Of a stretch of 51,439 bases of DNA, positions 34,352-42,711 are shown one piece after another (position 1 is the stretch's first letter; each line of letters opens with the position of its first letter). The stretch comes from Rhodospirillaceae bacterium Spongia-Bin9 (GTDB lineage: Bacteria; Pseudomonadota; Alphaproteobacteria; Bin65): assembly GCA_900197615.1 (NCBI GenBank), contig FZLR01000010.1, positions 1 through 51,439 of the forward strand, read 5' to 3'. Under the pieces are notes generated by a model. That model was not told the DNA's origin. It saw only the letters and a program-made list of their open reading frames with translations, and ran no database searches. The position numbers and the translations under genes are program-made.

Positions 34352-35578
34352 ATGAGTGCAGACCGGACCGTTGTCATCGTCGGGGCGGGGCATGCCGGCG
34401 GTCGGGCAGCCCAGGCCATGCGGCAGTACGGGTTCGAGGGCCGCATCCTGCTGATCGGCGAAGAACCGCACGTCCCCTACGAGCGGCCGCCGCTCTCCAA
34501 GGAACTGATCGTCACCGATGCCGGCCTGGAGAAAGTCCAGCTGCACGAGGCCGCCTGGTATGCGGAGAACCGGATCGACCTGATTGCCGGCAACGGCGCG
34601 GCATCGATCGACGCAGCGGGCAGGCGCGTCGAGCTGGCCGACGGCCGCGCCGTCGCCTTCGACAGGCTGATGCTGACGACCGGGGCGCGGGTGCGCCGGC
34701 TGCCGGTACCCGGCGCCGATCTCGACGGCGTTTTCTATCTGCGGACTCTCGACGACAGCGACGCGATCAAGGCGCGGATTTCCGCCGGAACGGAAGTCGC
34801 TGTGATCGGCGGCGGGTTCATCGGCCTGGAAATCGCCGGCAGCGCAGTAACACTGGGCGCGACGGTAAAGGTCCTGGAAGCCGCCGACCGGCCGATGGGC
34901 CGCAGCGTGGCGCCGGAAGTGGCAGACTGGTTCGCCCGGATGCACCGGGACCGGGGCGTCGATCTCCGGCTCGGCGTGACCGTCGGCGCTCTGGAAGGAA
35001 CCGGCGCCGTTAGCGGCGTCCGGCTGGGCGGCGGCAGCATCGTCCCGGCCGAAGTCGTCGTCATCGGGATCGGGATCCTGCCGAATGTCGAGATTGCCGG
35101 GGCCGCAGGCCTGGCGGTCGACAACGGCATCGTCGTCGACGACCGCGGCCGCACCTCCCACCCGGATATCTACGCCGCCGGCGATGTTGCCAACCAGCCC
35201 AACGCTTTCGCCGGCCGGCGGCTGCGGCTGGAGAGCTACCAGAATGCGCAGGACCAGGCGGCGGCCGTGGCGCGCAACCTGTGCGGCGCGGACGAGGCCT
35301 ACGAAGATTCGCTCTGGGTCTGGTCCGACCAGCACGACGTCAACCTGCAGATGACCGGCGCGCCGGAACACTGGGACAGGCTCGTCTGGCGCGGCAACCC
35401 CGACGACGGCCCCGCCACCGTGTTCTATCTGGCAGCCGGCAGGATCGTGGCGGTCAACACCATCGACAACGGCCGCGAAATGCGGCCCGCCCAACGTTTG
35501 ATGCAGAGCGACAAAGCCTTCGAGGCAGATGCGCTCGCCGATACGTCCGTCAAGCTCCTGAAACTGGCGCGAGGCTGA
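34352..35578 (+). CDS. NAD(P)/FAD-dependent oxidoreductase (ferredoxin reductase type)
   Basis: A 408-residue flavoprotein of the pyridine nucleotide-disulfide family without redox cysteines, as in rubredoxin/ferredoxin reductases (CamA, ThcD). The FAD-binding start is VVIVGAGHAGGRAAQAMRQYGF, followed by HVPYERPPLSKELI; the NADH-binding motif is EVAVIGGGFIGLEIAGSAVTLGA; the second FAD motif is DIYAAGDVANQPN; and a reductase C-terminal domain includes LESYQNAQDQAAAVARNL. It would pass electrons from NAD(P)H to a [2Fe-2S] ferredoxin for an oxygenase. No ferredoxin gene is next to it. GAGGAAA supports ATG 34352. Confidence 0.9.
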   Translation: MSADRTVVIVGAGHAGGRAAQAMRQYGFEGRILLIGEEPHVPYERPPLSKELIVTDAGLEKVQLHEAAWYAENRIDLIAGNGAASIDAAGRRVELADGRAVAFDRLMLTTGARVRRLPVPGADLDGVFYLRTLDDSDAIKARISAGTEVAVIGGGFIGLEIAGSAVTLGATVKVLEAADRPMGRSVAPEVADWFARMHRDRGVDLRLGVTVGALEGTGAVSGVRLGGGSIVPAEVVVIGIGILPNVEIAGAAGLAVDNGIVVDDRGRTSHPDIYAAGDVANQPNAFAGRRLRLESYQNAQDQAAAVARNLCGADEAYEDSLWVWSDQHDVNLQMTGAPEHWDRLVWRGNPDDGPATVFYLAAGRIVAVNTIDNGREMRPAQRLMQSDKAFEADALADTSVKLLKLARG

Positions 35579-35587
35579 TCCTTTCCG

Positions 35588-36487
35588 ATGGCTACCGATA
35601 TCCATTCGCCGGACCGGCCGCCGGTCATCGGGGTTATCGGCGGCAGCGGCGTTTATGAAATCGACGGTCTGGAGGACCGGCGCTGGGAGACCGTGGAAAG
35701 CCCGTTCGGCACGCCCTCCGACCAATTGCTGTTCGGGCGGCTGGGCGACATCCGGATGGCGTTCCTGCCCCGGCACGGGCGCGGACATGTCCACTCGCCG
35801 ACGTCGATAAACTATCGTGCCAACATCGACGCCCTGAAGCGGGCCGGCGTTACCGAAATCCTGTCGGTCAGCGCCTGCGGCTCGTTCCGGGACGAGCTCG
35901 CGCCCGGCACCTTCGTGCTGCCGGACCAGTTTATCGACCGCACTTTCGACCGGGAAAAGAGTTTCTTCGGCAAAGGCCTGGTCGCCCACGTCGAATTTGC
36001 CCGTCCGGTGTGCGGCCGTCTCGGCGACATGCTTGTGCGATCGTGCGCGGCGCTGGACATACCGGTTAGCATCGGCGGAACCTATCTCGCGATGGAAGGT
36101 CCGCAGTTCTCGACCCTCGCCGAATCGAACCTCTATCGCTCATGGGGGTGCTCGGTGATCGGCATGACCAACATGCCCGAAGCCAAACTCGCCCGGGAAG
36201 CCGAGCTCTGTTATGCCACCGTGGCGATGGTGACGGACTACGATTGCTGGCATCCGGACCACGATGCCGTTTCGGTCGAAAATGTCATCGGTGTGCTGCT
36301 CGCGAACGCCGACAAGGGCCGCTCACTGGTCAGAGACGCCGCCGAGCGGCTGTCCTCCCGCACAGGCGCCTGTCCCGAGGGCTGCCACACAGCGCTGGAG
36401 CACGCCATTATCACCGCGCCGGATGCGCGCGACCCGGCGATGGCCGCGAAGCTGGATGCGGTGGCCGGGCGCGTGTTGGGCGGCTGA
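35588..36487 (+). CDS. mtnP: S-methyl-5'-thioadenosine phosphorylase
   Basis: A 299-residue purine phosphorylase that cleaves methylthioadenosine to adenine and 5-methylthioribose-1-phosphate. It contains IGVIGGSGVYEIDGLED, FLPRHGRGHVHSPTSINYRANI (phosphate site), SVSACGSFRDELAPGTFVLPDQFIDRT, and YLAMEGPQFSTLAESNLYRSWGCSVIGMTNMPEAKLAREAELCYATVAMVTDYDCW. It lies 9 bases behind the flavoprotein gene and 6 before the aldolase, suggesting an operon. With an aldolase next to it rather than mtnBCD/mtnK genes, it fits an alternative methylthioadenosine salvage route. Confidence 0.93.
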   Translation: MATDIHSPDRPPVIGVIGGSGVYEIDGLEDRRWETVESPFGTPSDQLLFGRLGDIRMAFLPRHGRGHVHSPTSINYRANIDALKRAGVTEILSVSACGSFRDELAPGTFVLPDQFIDRTFDREKSFFGKGLVAHVEFARPVCGRLGDMLVRSCAALDIPVSIGGTYLAMEGPQFSTLAESNLYRSWGCSVIGMTNMPEAKLAREAELCYATVAMVTDYDCWHPDHDAVSVENVIGVLLANADKGRSLVRDAAERLSSRTGACPEGCHTALEHAIITAPDARDPAMAAKLDAVAGRVLGG

Positions 36488-36493
36488 GCCGGT

Positions 36494-37156
36494 ATGGCGG
36501 GGCTCCGGTATCTGACATTGCGCAAGGCGGTTATCGCGACCGCACAACGGCTGGACCCGCTCGGCATCGACCGGGGCACATCCGGCAATGTCAGCGTGCG
36601 GGCCGGCAACGGGCTGCTGATAACGCCCACCGGCGTGCCTTATGACGCGCTGACGCCCGGCCGGATCGTATGGATGGACCTGGACGGCCGGTACGAGGGC
36701 GACTGGCTGCCGTCGAGCGAGTGGCGCTTCCATTGCGATATCTTGCGCAGCCGGCCGGACGTGAACGCCATCGTCCACACCCACACCGTCCATGCGACGG
36801 CCCTCGCCTGCCACGGCAGGGGCATTCCCGCATTTCACTACATGGTCGCTGCCGGCGGCGGGCAGGACATCCGCTGCGCGCCCTATGCGACCTACGGCAC
36901 CGCCGAGCTTTCGGCCAACGCCGTCCGGGCGCTCGAAGGCCGGCGCGCCTGTCTGCTCGCCAATCACGGCTTGATTGCGTGTGGATACACTCTTAACGAG
37001 GCGCTGGCGCTCGCGGTAGAGGTCGAAAAGCTTTCGGCCATGTATATCAAAGCTTTGCAGCTCGGACCGCCGGTCGAACTGAGCGACGCGGAGATGGAAA
37101 ACGTTCTGCAAAGATTCGAGTCCTACGGGCAGAACTCCGGCCGGAAGCGCCGATAG
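36494..37156 (+). CDS. Class II aldolase, probable 5-(methylthio)ribulose-1-phosphate aldolase
   Basis: A 220-residue class II (zinc) aldolase/adducin-family protein. GIDRGTSGNVSVR is the phosphate-binding loop, WRFHCDILRSRPDVNAIVHTHTVHATALACHG supplies two zinc His, and LLANHGLIACGYTLNEAL the third. L-fuculose-phosphate aldolases look alike, but its position 6 bases after mtnP suggests cleavage of methylthioribulose-1-phosphate to DHAP and methylthioacetaldehyde, as Ald2 does in Rhodospirillum rubrum. The methylthioribose-1-phosphate isomerase needed in between is not in the window. A dehydratase (MtnB) role is the alternative. Confidence 0.8.
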   Translation: MAGLRYLTLRKAVIATAQRLDPLGIDRGTSGNVSVRAGNGLLITPTGVPYDALTPGRIVWMDLDGRYEGDWLPSSEWRFHCDILRSRPDVNAIVHTHTVHATALACHGRGIPAFHYMVAAGGGQDIRCAPYATYGTAELSANAVRALEGRRACLLANHGLIACGYTLNEALALAVEVEKLSAMYIKALQLGPPVELSDAEMENVLQRFESYGQNSGRKRR

Positions 37157-37269
37157 CGTTCCCCTGAATCGGCAAGGTGTCGCAGAGGCCGGGTGCCGCA
37201 AAGATTCGCTTCGGGCCGGCGACTACGCTTCCGGCAATCGAACATCGCCTGCCAACGCACCGGATATCC

Positions 37270-38118
37270 ATGCCCCTTCCGATTACCGGAATCGACCACG
37301 CCATCGTCGGCGTCCGCAAGCTGGAAGCGGCGCGGCGGCAGTGGGCGAAGCTCGGCTTCACGATAACCCCGCGAGGCCGCCACAAAGGTTGGGGCACGGC
37401 GAACTACTGCATCATGTTCGAGACCGACTATGTCGAACTGCTCGGCATCGTCGACCCGGCAGGTTTCACCAACAAACTCGACCGCTTCCTCAAGATTCGC
37501 GAAGGACTTATGGGTCTCGCCTTTGCGACCGAAACGGCGGAGGCCGTCAGCGCGGCCCTCGAAGCCGCCGCGATCGGCTACAAGGGGCCGGCGGACCTGT
37601 CCCGGCTCCTGGAGCTGCCCGAGGGGGAGGTCGAACCGGCCTTCAAGCTGGTCTATCTCAACGGCGCGACGCCCGGCGTTTCATCCTTCGTATGCCAGCA
37701 CCTGACGCGCGAACTGGTCTGGCGGCCCGAGTGGACCCGCCACGCCAATGGCGTCACCGGCATCGACTCGATGACGGTCGTGGTCAGGAACACAAGCTCG
37801 CCGCGCGCAGGATGGCGCAGGTTTCTGGGCGAAGATGCGGTCACGGAAATCGGCGAGCAGGAATTCAGCGCGATCGTCGGCCAGACCGAATTGCGTTTCC
37901 TGACCGAATCCGCCGCGAAAGTCGCCTTGCCCGAACTCAGGCGAAGGAAGTGGCGGCCGCCGTTTCTGGCCGGTATGGCGCTTTCCGTGACCGATCCGGC
38001 GGAGACGGTCAGGGCCCTGGAGGCCGGCGGGGTCGGATTTACGCGCAAGGACGATCAGACCGTCGCGGTCAGAGGATCGCAGGCCAACGGCGTAAGCCTG
38101 GAGTTCTGCGCGGTCTGA
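37270..38118 (+). CDS. Glyoxalase-like VOC protein, two-module
   Basis: A 282-residue protein starting MPLPITGIDHAIVGVRKLEAAR, the first VOC module (about residues 1-130), with YVELLGIVDPAG as the fourth strand. A second module from TGIDSMTVVVRN has LRFLTESAA and closes on GVSLEFCAV. This resembles the Glyoxalase_3 group (PF13468). Only one clear His/Glu metal pair is visible (His10 and the Glu of YVELLG), so the activity is uncertain. It follows the aldolase after 113 bases and may or may not share its transcript. ATG 37270 is chosen because it starts the first VOC strand. Confidence 0.8.
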   Translation: MPLPITGIDHAIVGVRKLEAARRQWAKLGFTITPRGRHKGWGTANYCIMFETDYVELLGIVDPAGFTNKLDRFLKIREGLMGLAFATETAEAVSAALEAAAIGYKGPADLSRLLELPEGEVEPAFKLVYLNGATPGVSSFVCQHLTRELVWRPEWTRHANGVTGIDSMTVVVRNTSSPRAGWRRFLGEDAVTEIGEQEFSAIVGQTELRFLTESAAKVALPELRRRKWRPPFLAGMALSVTDPAETVRALEAGGVGFTRKDDQTVAVRGSQANGVSLEFCAV

Positions 38119-38140
38119 CCGGAGCGCGCTGTCGCGCTCG

Positions 38141-38812
38141 TCACGCCAGCGCGTCGAAGAAAGCCAAGGTACGCCGCAACGCCAGGCCGGCAGCTGCCGG
38201 GTCGAAATCCTTGCGGGCGTCGCAGTTGAAACCGTGACCGGCATCGTAGACATGAACCGGCACCGCGCCGTGGGCCTCGCGGATGGTTTCGACGTCGGCC
38301 ACGGGGATGCCAGCGTCCCGGGCGCCGAAGTGCAGCATGACCGGCGCCCCGGGCCGCTCATCGACCAGTCCGGCCGTGCGCCCGCCATAGTAGCCGACGG
38401 AGGGGATGGCGAGTCGCGTCGCCGCCAGCCAGGCCAGCGACCCCCCCCAGCCATAGCCGACGCCGAACACCGGGCCCTCGAACGTCGTCGCAGCCGCGGC
38501 AGCGTCGGCGGCGGCCCGGACATCGAGCAGCGGGCCGTCCCAGCCCAATTCGCCGACGAGGGCCCGTCCTTTCGCAATGCCATCCGGGTCGTAGCCGAGC
38601 TCGACACCGGTCTCGACCCGGTCGAACACTGCCGGGGCAATGGCAACATAGCCGTGGCCGGCGAACTTGTCGGTGTCGCGCCGGATGTGGTCGTTGACGC
38701 CGAATATTTCCTGCATGACGACGACGATGCCTTTGGCCTCGCCGGACGGCCGGGCCAGCCACGCCCGGCAGCGGTGACCGTCTTCCGCGGTAATCCCGAT
38801 CCATTCGCCCAT
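38141..38812 (-). CDS. Dienelactone hydrolase family protein lacking the catalytic Cys
   Basis: A 223-residue protein with the DLH fold: VVVMQEIFGVNDHIRRDTDKFAGHGYVAIAP with the Glu (E35) that activates the nucleophile, HFGARDAGIP with the Asp, and YDAGHGFNCD with the His. The nucleophile elbow, normally GxCxGG, reads VGYGWGGSL: residue 121 is Gly (codon GGC at 38450-38452) instead of Cys. The protein is otherwise complete, so it may be a non-hydrolytic homologue or use another residue. A GGGAGAG ribosome binding site supports ATG 38812. It overlaps no neighbour and lies behind ychF on the same strand. Confidence 0.85.
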   Translation of the reverse strand: MGEWIGITAEDGHRCRAWLARPSGEAKGIVVVMQEIFGVNDHIRRDTDKFAGHGYVAIAPAVFDRVETGVELGYDPDGIAKGRALVGELGWDGPLLDVRAAADAAAAATTFEGPVFGVGYGWGGSLAWLAATRLAIPSVGYYGGRTAGLVDERPGAPVMLHFGARDAGIPVADVETIREAHGAVPVHVYDAGHGFNCDARKDFDPAAAGLALRRTLAFFDALA

Positions 38813-38823
38813 GGGTCTCTCCC

Positions 38824-39924
38824 TCACACGTTGAACCTGAACAGGATGATGTCGCCGTCCCTGACCGGATAGTCCCGGCCTTCGCTGCGCATCCGGCCGG
38901 CGTCGCGCGCCGCCTGTTCGCCGCCGGAGGCGACAAACAGGTCGCAGGAAATCGTTTCCGCCCGGATGAAGCCGCGCTGGAAATCCGTATGGATTTCGCC
39001 GGCTGCGAAATACGCCGTGGAGCCGCGCGGTACGGTCCAGGCGCGGGTTTCCTTCGGTCCGGTCGTAAAGAAGGTTATGAGGTCGAGCAGATCGTATCCG
39101 GCGCGGATCACGCGATCGAGGCCGGGCTCGCCGAGGCCGAGGGTTTCGAGGAACGCCCGGCGCTCGGCGGCATCCGCCAGCTGGGCCAGTTCTTCCTCGA
39201 TGGCCGCGGCGATCGTCACGCTGGCCGCGCCGTTTTCCGCCGCAAAATCCCCGACCCGTCTGGAGTGATCGTTGCCGTCCGCTCCCGAATCCTCGTCGAC
39301 ATTGGCGATATAGAGGACCGGTTTGGCAGTCAGGAGTTGCAGCTCGCGGAATGCCTTTTCCGAGCCGCCGGGAATTTCGGCCAGGCGGGCGGACCGGCCG
39401 GCCTGCAACGCGGCCAGCGCCGGCTCCATCGCCTTCAGCCGAATGCGAGCGTCCTTGTCGCCGCCGGTGACCCGGCGCCGGGCGTTCTCGACCCGGCCCT
39501 CCAGGCTTTCCAGATCGGCCAGCATCAACTCGGTCTCGACGGTCTCGATGTCCCGCACCGGATCGACCGAGCCCTCGATATGGGTCACCGCGCTGCCGTC
39601 GAAACAGCGTACGACATGGGCGATGGCGTCGACCTGGCGGATGTTGCCGAGAAACCGGTTGCCCAGCCCCTCCCCCTTGCTTGCGCCGCGCACGAGGCCG
39701 GCAATGTCGACGAATTCCAGTTGGGTGGCGATAGCGGCGCCGGAACCGGTCAGGGCGGCGATCTGCGCCGGCCTCCCGTCGGGCACGGCGACACGGCCGA
39801 CATTGGGCTCGATGGTGCAGAACGGATAGTTCGACGCCTCCGCAGCCGCCGTCGCGGTCAGCGCATTGAATAGCGTGGACTTGCCGACATTCGGCAGCCC
39901 GACGATACCGCAGCGGAATCCCAT
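38824..39924 (-). CDS. ychF: Redox-regulated ATPase YchF (OLA1)
   Basis: A 366-residue OBG-family P-loop ATPase associated with ribosomes and stress responses. G1 is GIVGLPNVGKSTLFNAL at residues 6-22; switch regions and DIAGLVRGASKGEGLGNRFL follow; the G4 position reads YIANVDE, the modified motif that gives ATP rather than GTP preference. The C-terminal TGS domain contains LDLITFFTTGPKETRAWTVPRGSTAYFAAGEIHTDFQRGFIRAE. Its ATG at 39924 is adjacent to the stop of pth, so the two are cotranscribed. Confidence 0.97.
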   Translation of the reverse strand: MGFRCGIVGLPNVGKSTLFNALTATAAAEASNYPFCTIEPNVGRVAVPDGRPAQIAALTGSGAAIATQLEFVDIAGLVRGASKGEGLGNRFLGNIRQVDAIAHVVRCFDGSAVTHIEGSVDPVRDIETVETELMLADLESLEGRVENARRRVTGGDKDARIRLKAMEPALAALQAGRSARLAEIPGGSEKAFRELQLLTAKPVLYIANVDEDSGADGNDHSRRVGDFAAENGAASVTIAAAIEEELAQLADAAERRAFLETLGLGEPGLDRVIRAGYDLLDLITFFTTGPKETRAWTVPRGSTAYFAAGEIHTDFQRGFIRAETISCDLFVASGGEQAARDAGRMRSEGRDYPVRDGDIILFRFNV

Positions 39925-40581
39925 CTATCCGGCATCCCCGTCCGCAGCCGGCGGTGCGCCGCCGTTCCCTGCGGGTTCAGGTTCCACCTGCCTGGGAGGC
40001 GGCTTGGGCGGCGGTGGGTTCAGCGTCTGGCTGACCCGGGTCATGAAGCGGTTGTCTTCGCCGCCGGCCAGCAGCGGCGCGGCCTCGGCGACGGCATCGA
40101 TCAGATCGTCGGCGGTCTTGCGCTCAGCCTTGGTGAAATCGTGCAGGACGTAACCGGTTACCCGATCCTTGTCGCCGGGATGACCGATGCCGAGACGCAC
40201 CCGCCGAAAGTCCGGGCCGATCTGCGCGGCGATATCGCGGATGCCGTTGTGGCCGCCGTGGCCGCCGCCGGTCTTGACCCGCATTTTTCCCGGGACGAGA
40301 TCGAGTTCGTCGTAGAGGACCGTCACGTCGGCCGGATCGAGCTTGTGGAAGCGCACGGCTTCTCCGACCGAGCGGCCCGACATGTTCATCATGGTCAGGG
40401 GCTTGAGCGCCAGAATGCGGATGCCGCCGATTTCGCCGTCTGCCGCCGCACCGGCAAAGCGGCCGCGCCACGGCCCGAAACCGTAGCGCCGCACGATTTC
40501 ATCCAGCGCCAGGAAGCCGAAATTGTGGCGATGGCCGGCGTATTTCGGCCCAGGATTGCCCAGTCCGACCAAGAGCAACAT
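39925..40581 (-). CDS. pth: Peptidyl-tRNA hydrolase
   Basis: A 218-residue enzyme that frees tRNA from drop-off peptidyl-tRNA. The N-terminus MLLLVGLGNPGPKYAGHRHNFGFLALDEI carries the catalytic His of GHRHN; GGHGGHNGIRDI, RVRLGIGHPGDKDRVTGYVL and LKPLTMMNMSGRSVGEA are the other conserved blocks. The catalytic domain ends near residue 188; a tail of about 30 residues rich in Pro and Gly (NPPPPKPPPRQVEPEP) follows, longer than in E. coli Pth (194). The stop is immediately followed by the ychF ATG. Confidence 0.96.
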   Translation of the reverse strand: MLLLVGLGNPGPKYAGHRHNFGFLALDEIVRRYGFGPWRGRFAGAAADGEIGGIRILALKPLTMMNMSGRSVGEAVRFHKLDPADVTVLYDELDLVPGKMRVKTGGGHGGHNGIRDIAAQIGPDFRRVRLGIGHPGDKDRVTGYVLHDFTKAERKTADDLIDAVAEAAPLLAGGEDNRFMTRVSQTLNPPPPKPPPRQVEPEPAGNGGAPPAADGDAG

Positions 40582-40647
40582 GGGTTCGCCTTATGCTTTG
40601 GGCGGCCGCCCGAAAGGTCGTTCGGCGGCGCCCGGTCCGGCCAGCGG

Positions 40648-41313
40648 TCAGTCTTCCTCTTCCGGTTCCTCCGCCGCCTCGTCTTCGGCGACGGTCGGGA
40701 CGTCCATCCCGTCCTCGTCCTCCTCGACTTCCTCGTCTTCGACGATCTGCATCGGTGCGTTGACGGAAGCGATCATGAAGTCGCGTTCGGCGATGGTAGG
40801 TCTCACGCCTTCCGGCAGGGCGATGCTGCCGATCCGCACGGAATCGCCGATTACCATGCCGCTGAGATCGACGGTGATTTCCTCCGGAATGTTGCCGGCT
40901 GCGGTTGCCACCTCGACGGTATGGCGCACGATGTTCAACACGCCGCCTTCGATCAGGCCGGGCGCCTCGTCTTCATTCACGAAGCGGACCGGAATCTCGA
41001 CCGTGACCCTGGTACGGTCGGTCACCCGCAGGAAATCGATATGGAGCGGATCGTCCGTCACCGGATGGAACTGCACATCCTTCGGCAACACGCGGTGCCT
41101 GCTTCCGCCGACATCCAGCTGGAACTGGGTCGCAAAGAAACCGGTTTTGCGCATCCGGGCGTTCAAGACCCGGGGATCCATTTGCAGCAATACGACATCC
41201 TGGCCGCCGCCATAGATGACACCCGGCACCAGGCCTTCGCGGCGGGTTGCCCGGGCAGCCCCCTTACCGGCCCGGTCGCGCGCCGCTGCTTCGAGCACAG
41301 CGTAGTCGCTCAT
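40648..41313 (-). CDS. rplY: 50S ribosomal protein L25/general stress protein Ctc
   Basis: A 221-residue bL25 of the long CTC type, which binds 5S rRNA. The N-terminal L25 domain (residues 1-95) starts SDYAVLEAAARDRAGKGAARATRREGLVPGVIYGG and includes LPKDVQFHPVTDDPLHIDFLRV. The C-terminal TL5 beta domain contains PVRFVNEDEAPGLIEGGVLN and GDSVRIGSIALPEGV. The protein ends in an acidic tail of about 30 residues (EDEEVEEDEDG and DEAAEEPEEED), common in alphaproteobacteria. ATG 41313 gives the standard start. pth follows after 66 bases. Confidence 0.96.
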   Translation of the reverse strand: MSDYAVLEAAARDRAGKGAARATRREGLVPGVIYGGGQDVVLLQMDPRVLNARMRKTGFFATQFQLDVGGSRHRVLPKDVQFHPVTDDPLHIDFLRVTDRTRVTVEIPVRFVNEDEAPGLIEGGVLNIVRHTVEVATAAGNIPEEITVDLSGMVIGDSVRIGSIALPEGVRPTIAERDFMIASVNAPMQIVEDEEVEEDEDGMDVPTVAEDEAAEEPEEED

Positions 41314-41498
41314 CGATCGTCTCCATTGTTCGAAAGAGTCCGCCCGACCGGCCTCCAAGGGTGCCGCGCGCGGACGCCGCGATATGGGTCCGGCGGGGCG
41401 CCGGGATCAAGCGACAGGAGGCCGCGGCGCCGTTGGAGCATTGCCGATCCGGTCTTCCGCCGAAACGGTGAGAAAACCGGCGGAGGGAGGAGGTGGCT

Positions 41499-42443
41499 TC
41501 AGTTGAACAGGCTGCTTACGCTCGTTTCCTCGCTGATGCGGCGGATGGCTTCGCCGATCAGCGGCGCGATGGTCAGCGGCCGGAGCTTGTCGGAGACACG
41601 GACGGCCTCGGTCGCCTGAATCGAATCGGTAATGACCATTTCGCCGATCGGCGAGGCGGCGATCCGGCCGGCCGCACCGCCCGAAAGCACGCCGTGGGTC
41701 ACATAGGCCGCCACCGATTCGGCGCCGGCGTTCATCAGCGCATCGGACGCGTTGCACAGGGTGCCGGCGGAATCGACGATATCGTCGACCAGAATGCAAA
41801 CCCGGTTCCTGACCTCGCCGATAATGTTCATGACCGCGGAAACCCCGGCCCGCTCCCGCCGCTTGTCGATAATGGCCAGGTCGGCGCCGATCCGGCGGGC
41901 GATGCCCCGGGCGCGCAGCACGCCGCCAACATCCGGCGAGACGATCATCACCTCGCTCGCGCCGTTCTTCTTGCCGTATTGCTCGCCGATATCGGCCGTG
42001 AACACAGGGGCGGAAAACAGGTTGTCCACCGGGATATCGAAGAAGCCCTGGATCTGCCCGGCGTGGAGATCGATCGTGAGCAGCCTGTTGGCGCCGGCCG
42101 TCGTGATCAGGTTGGACACCAGTTTCGCCGATATCGGCGTCCGGGGGCCGGTCTTCCTATCCTGGCGGGCATAGCCGTAATAGGGCACCGCGGCGGTCAC
42201 ACGGCGCGCCGACGCGCGGCGCAGCGCGTCCAGCATCACCAGCAGTTCCATCAGGTTGTCGTTGGCCGGAAACGAGGTCGACTGGATGACGAAGACGTCC
42301 TCGCCGCGGATGTTCTCCTCGATCTCCACGAATACTTCCATATCGGAAAATCGACGGACATTGGCCTGGGTCAGCGGCGCGTTGAGATAGGCGGACACTG
42401 CCTCGGCCAGCGGCCGGTTGCTGTTGCCGGCGATCAATTTCAT
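41499..42443 (-). CDS. prs: Ribose-phosphate pyrophosphokinase
   Basis: A 314-residue PRPP synthetase that transfers pyrophosphate from ATP to ribose-5-phosphate. It starts [20 protein letters not shown]; the ATP-contact [26 protein letters not shown], the divalent-metal [22 protein letters not shown], the flexible-loop region [17 protein letters not shown] and the PRPP-binding [18 protein letters not shown] are all visible. Its promoter is recognised upstream. It is followed by rplY, pth and ychF on the same strand, though the 185-base gap to rplY may hold a separate promoter. Confidence 0.97.
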   Translation of the reverse strand: MKLIAGNSNRPLAEAVSAYLNAPLTQANVRRFSDMEVFVEIEENIRGEDVFVIQSTSFPANDNLMELLVMLDALRRASARRVTAAVPYYGYARQDRKTGPRTPISAKLVSNLITTAGANRLLTIDLHAGQIQGFFDIPVDNLFSAPVFTADIGEQYGKKNGASEVMIVSPDVGGVLRARGIARRIGADLAIIDKRRERAGVSAVMNIIGEVRNRVCILVDDIVDSAGTLCNASDALMNAGAESVAAYVTHGVLSGGAAGRIAASPIGEMVITDSIQATEAVRVSDKLRPLTIAPLIGEAIRRISEETSVSSLFN

Positions 42444-42527
42444 GAAGATTCCCCACCGCGCCCTGGAAGGGCCGTTCTTTCCCCTGGCTCGGGTCCGTTG
42501 TCGGAGAAACGCGCACGCGATAACGCG

Positions 42528-42556
42528 GTTCTAACAAGCTGCCTTAACACTGTAAA
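42528..42556 (-). promoter_or_regulatory. Probable prs promoter
   Basis: On the minus strand TTTACA (42556-42551) and TAGAAC (42533-42528) are separated by 17 bases, placing the transcript start near 42521, about 78 bases before the prs ATG. The match to the -35 consensus is good and to the -10 moderate. Confidence 0.45.
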
Positions 42557-42711
42557 CTTGGCGGCCCCGAAACCGGATGTTTTTCGGTCGAGGGACGGCT
42601 GTATGCACAAGCGCGGAAGCGCCATTCCGAACCTGCGCTTGGCGTCTCGCGCCGATGCGCCTAGATTACGGGCGCTCCGTCCATTTCACTCCCGATGGAA
42701 TATTCGATCCC

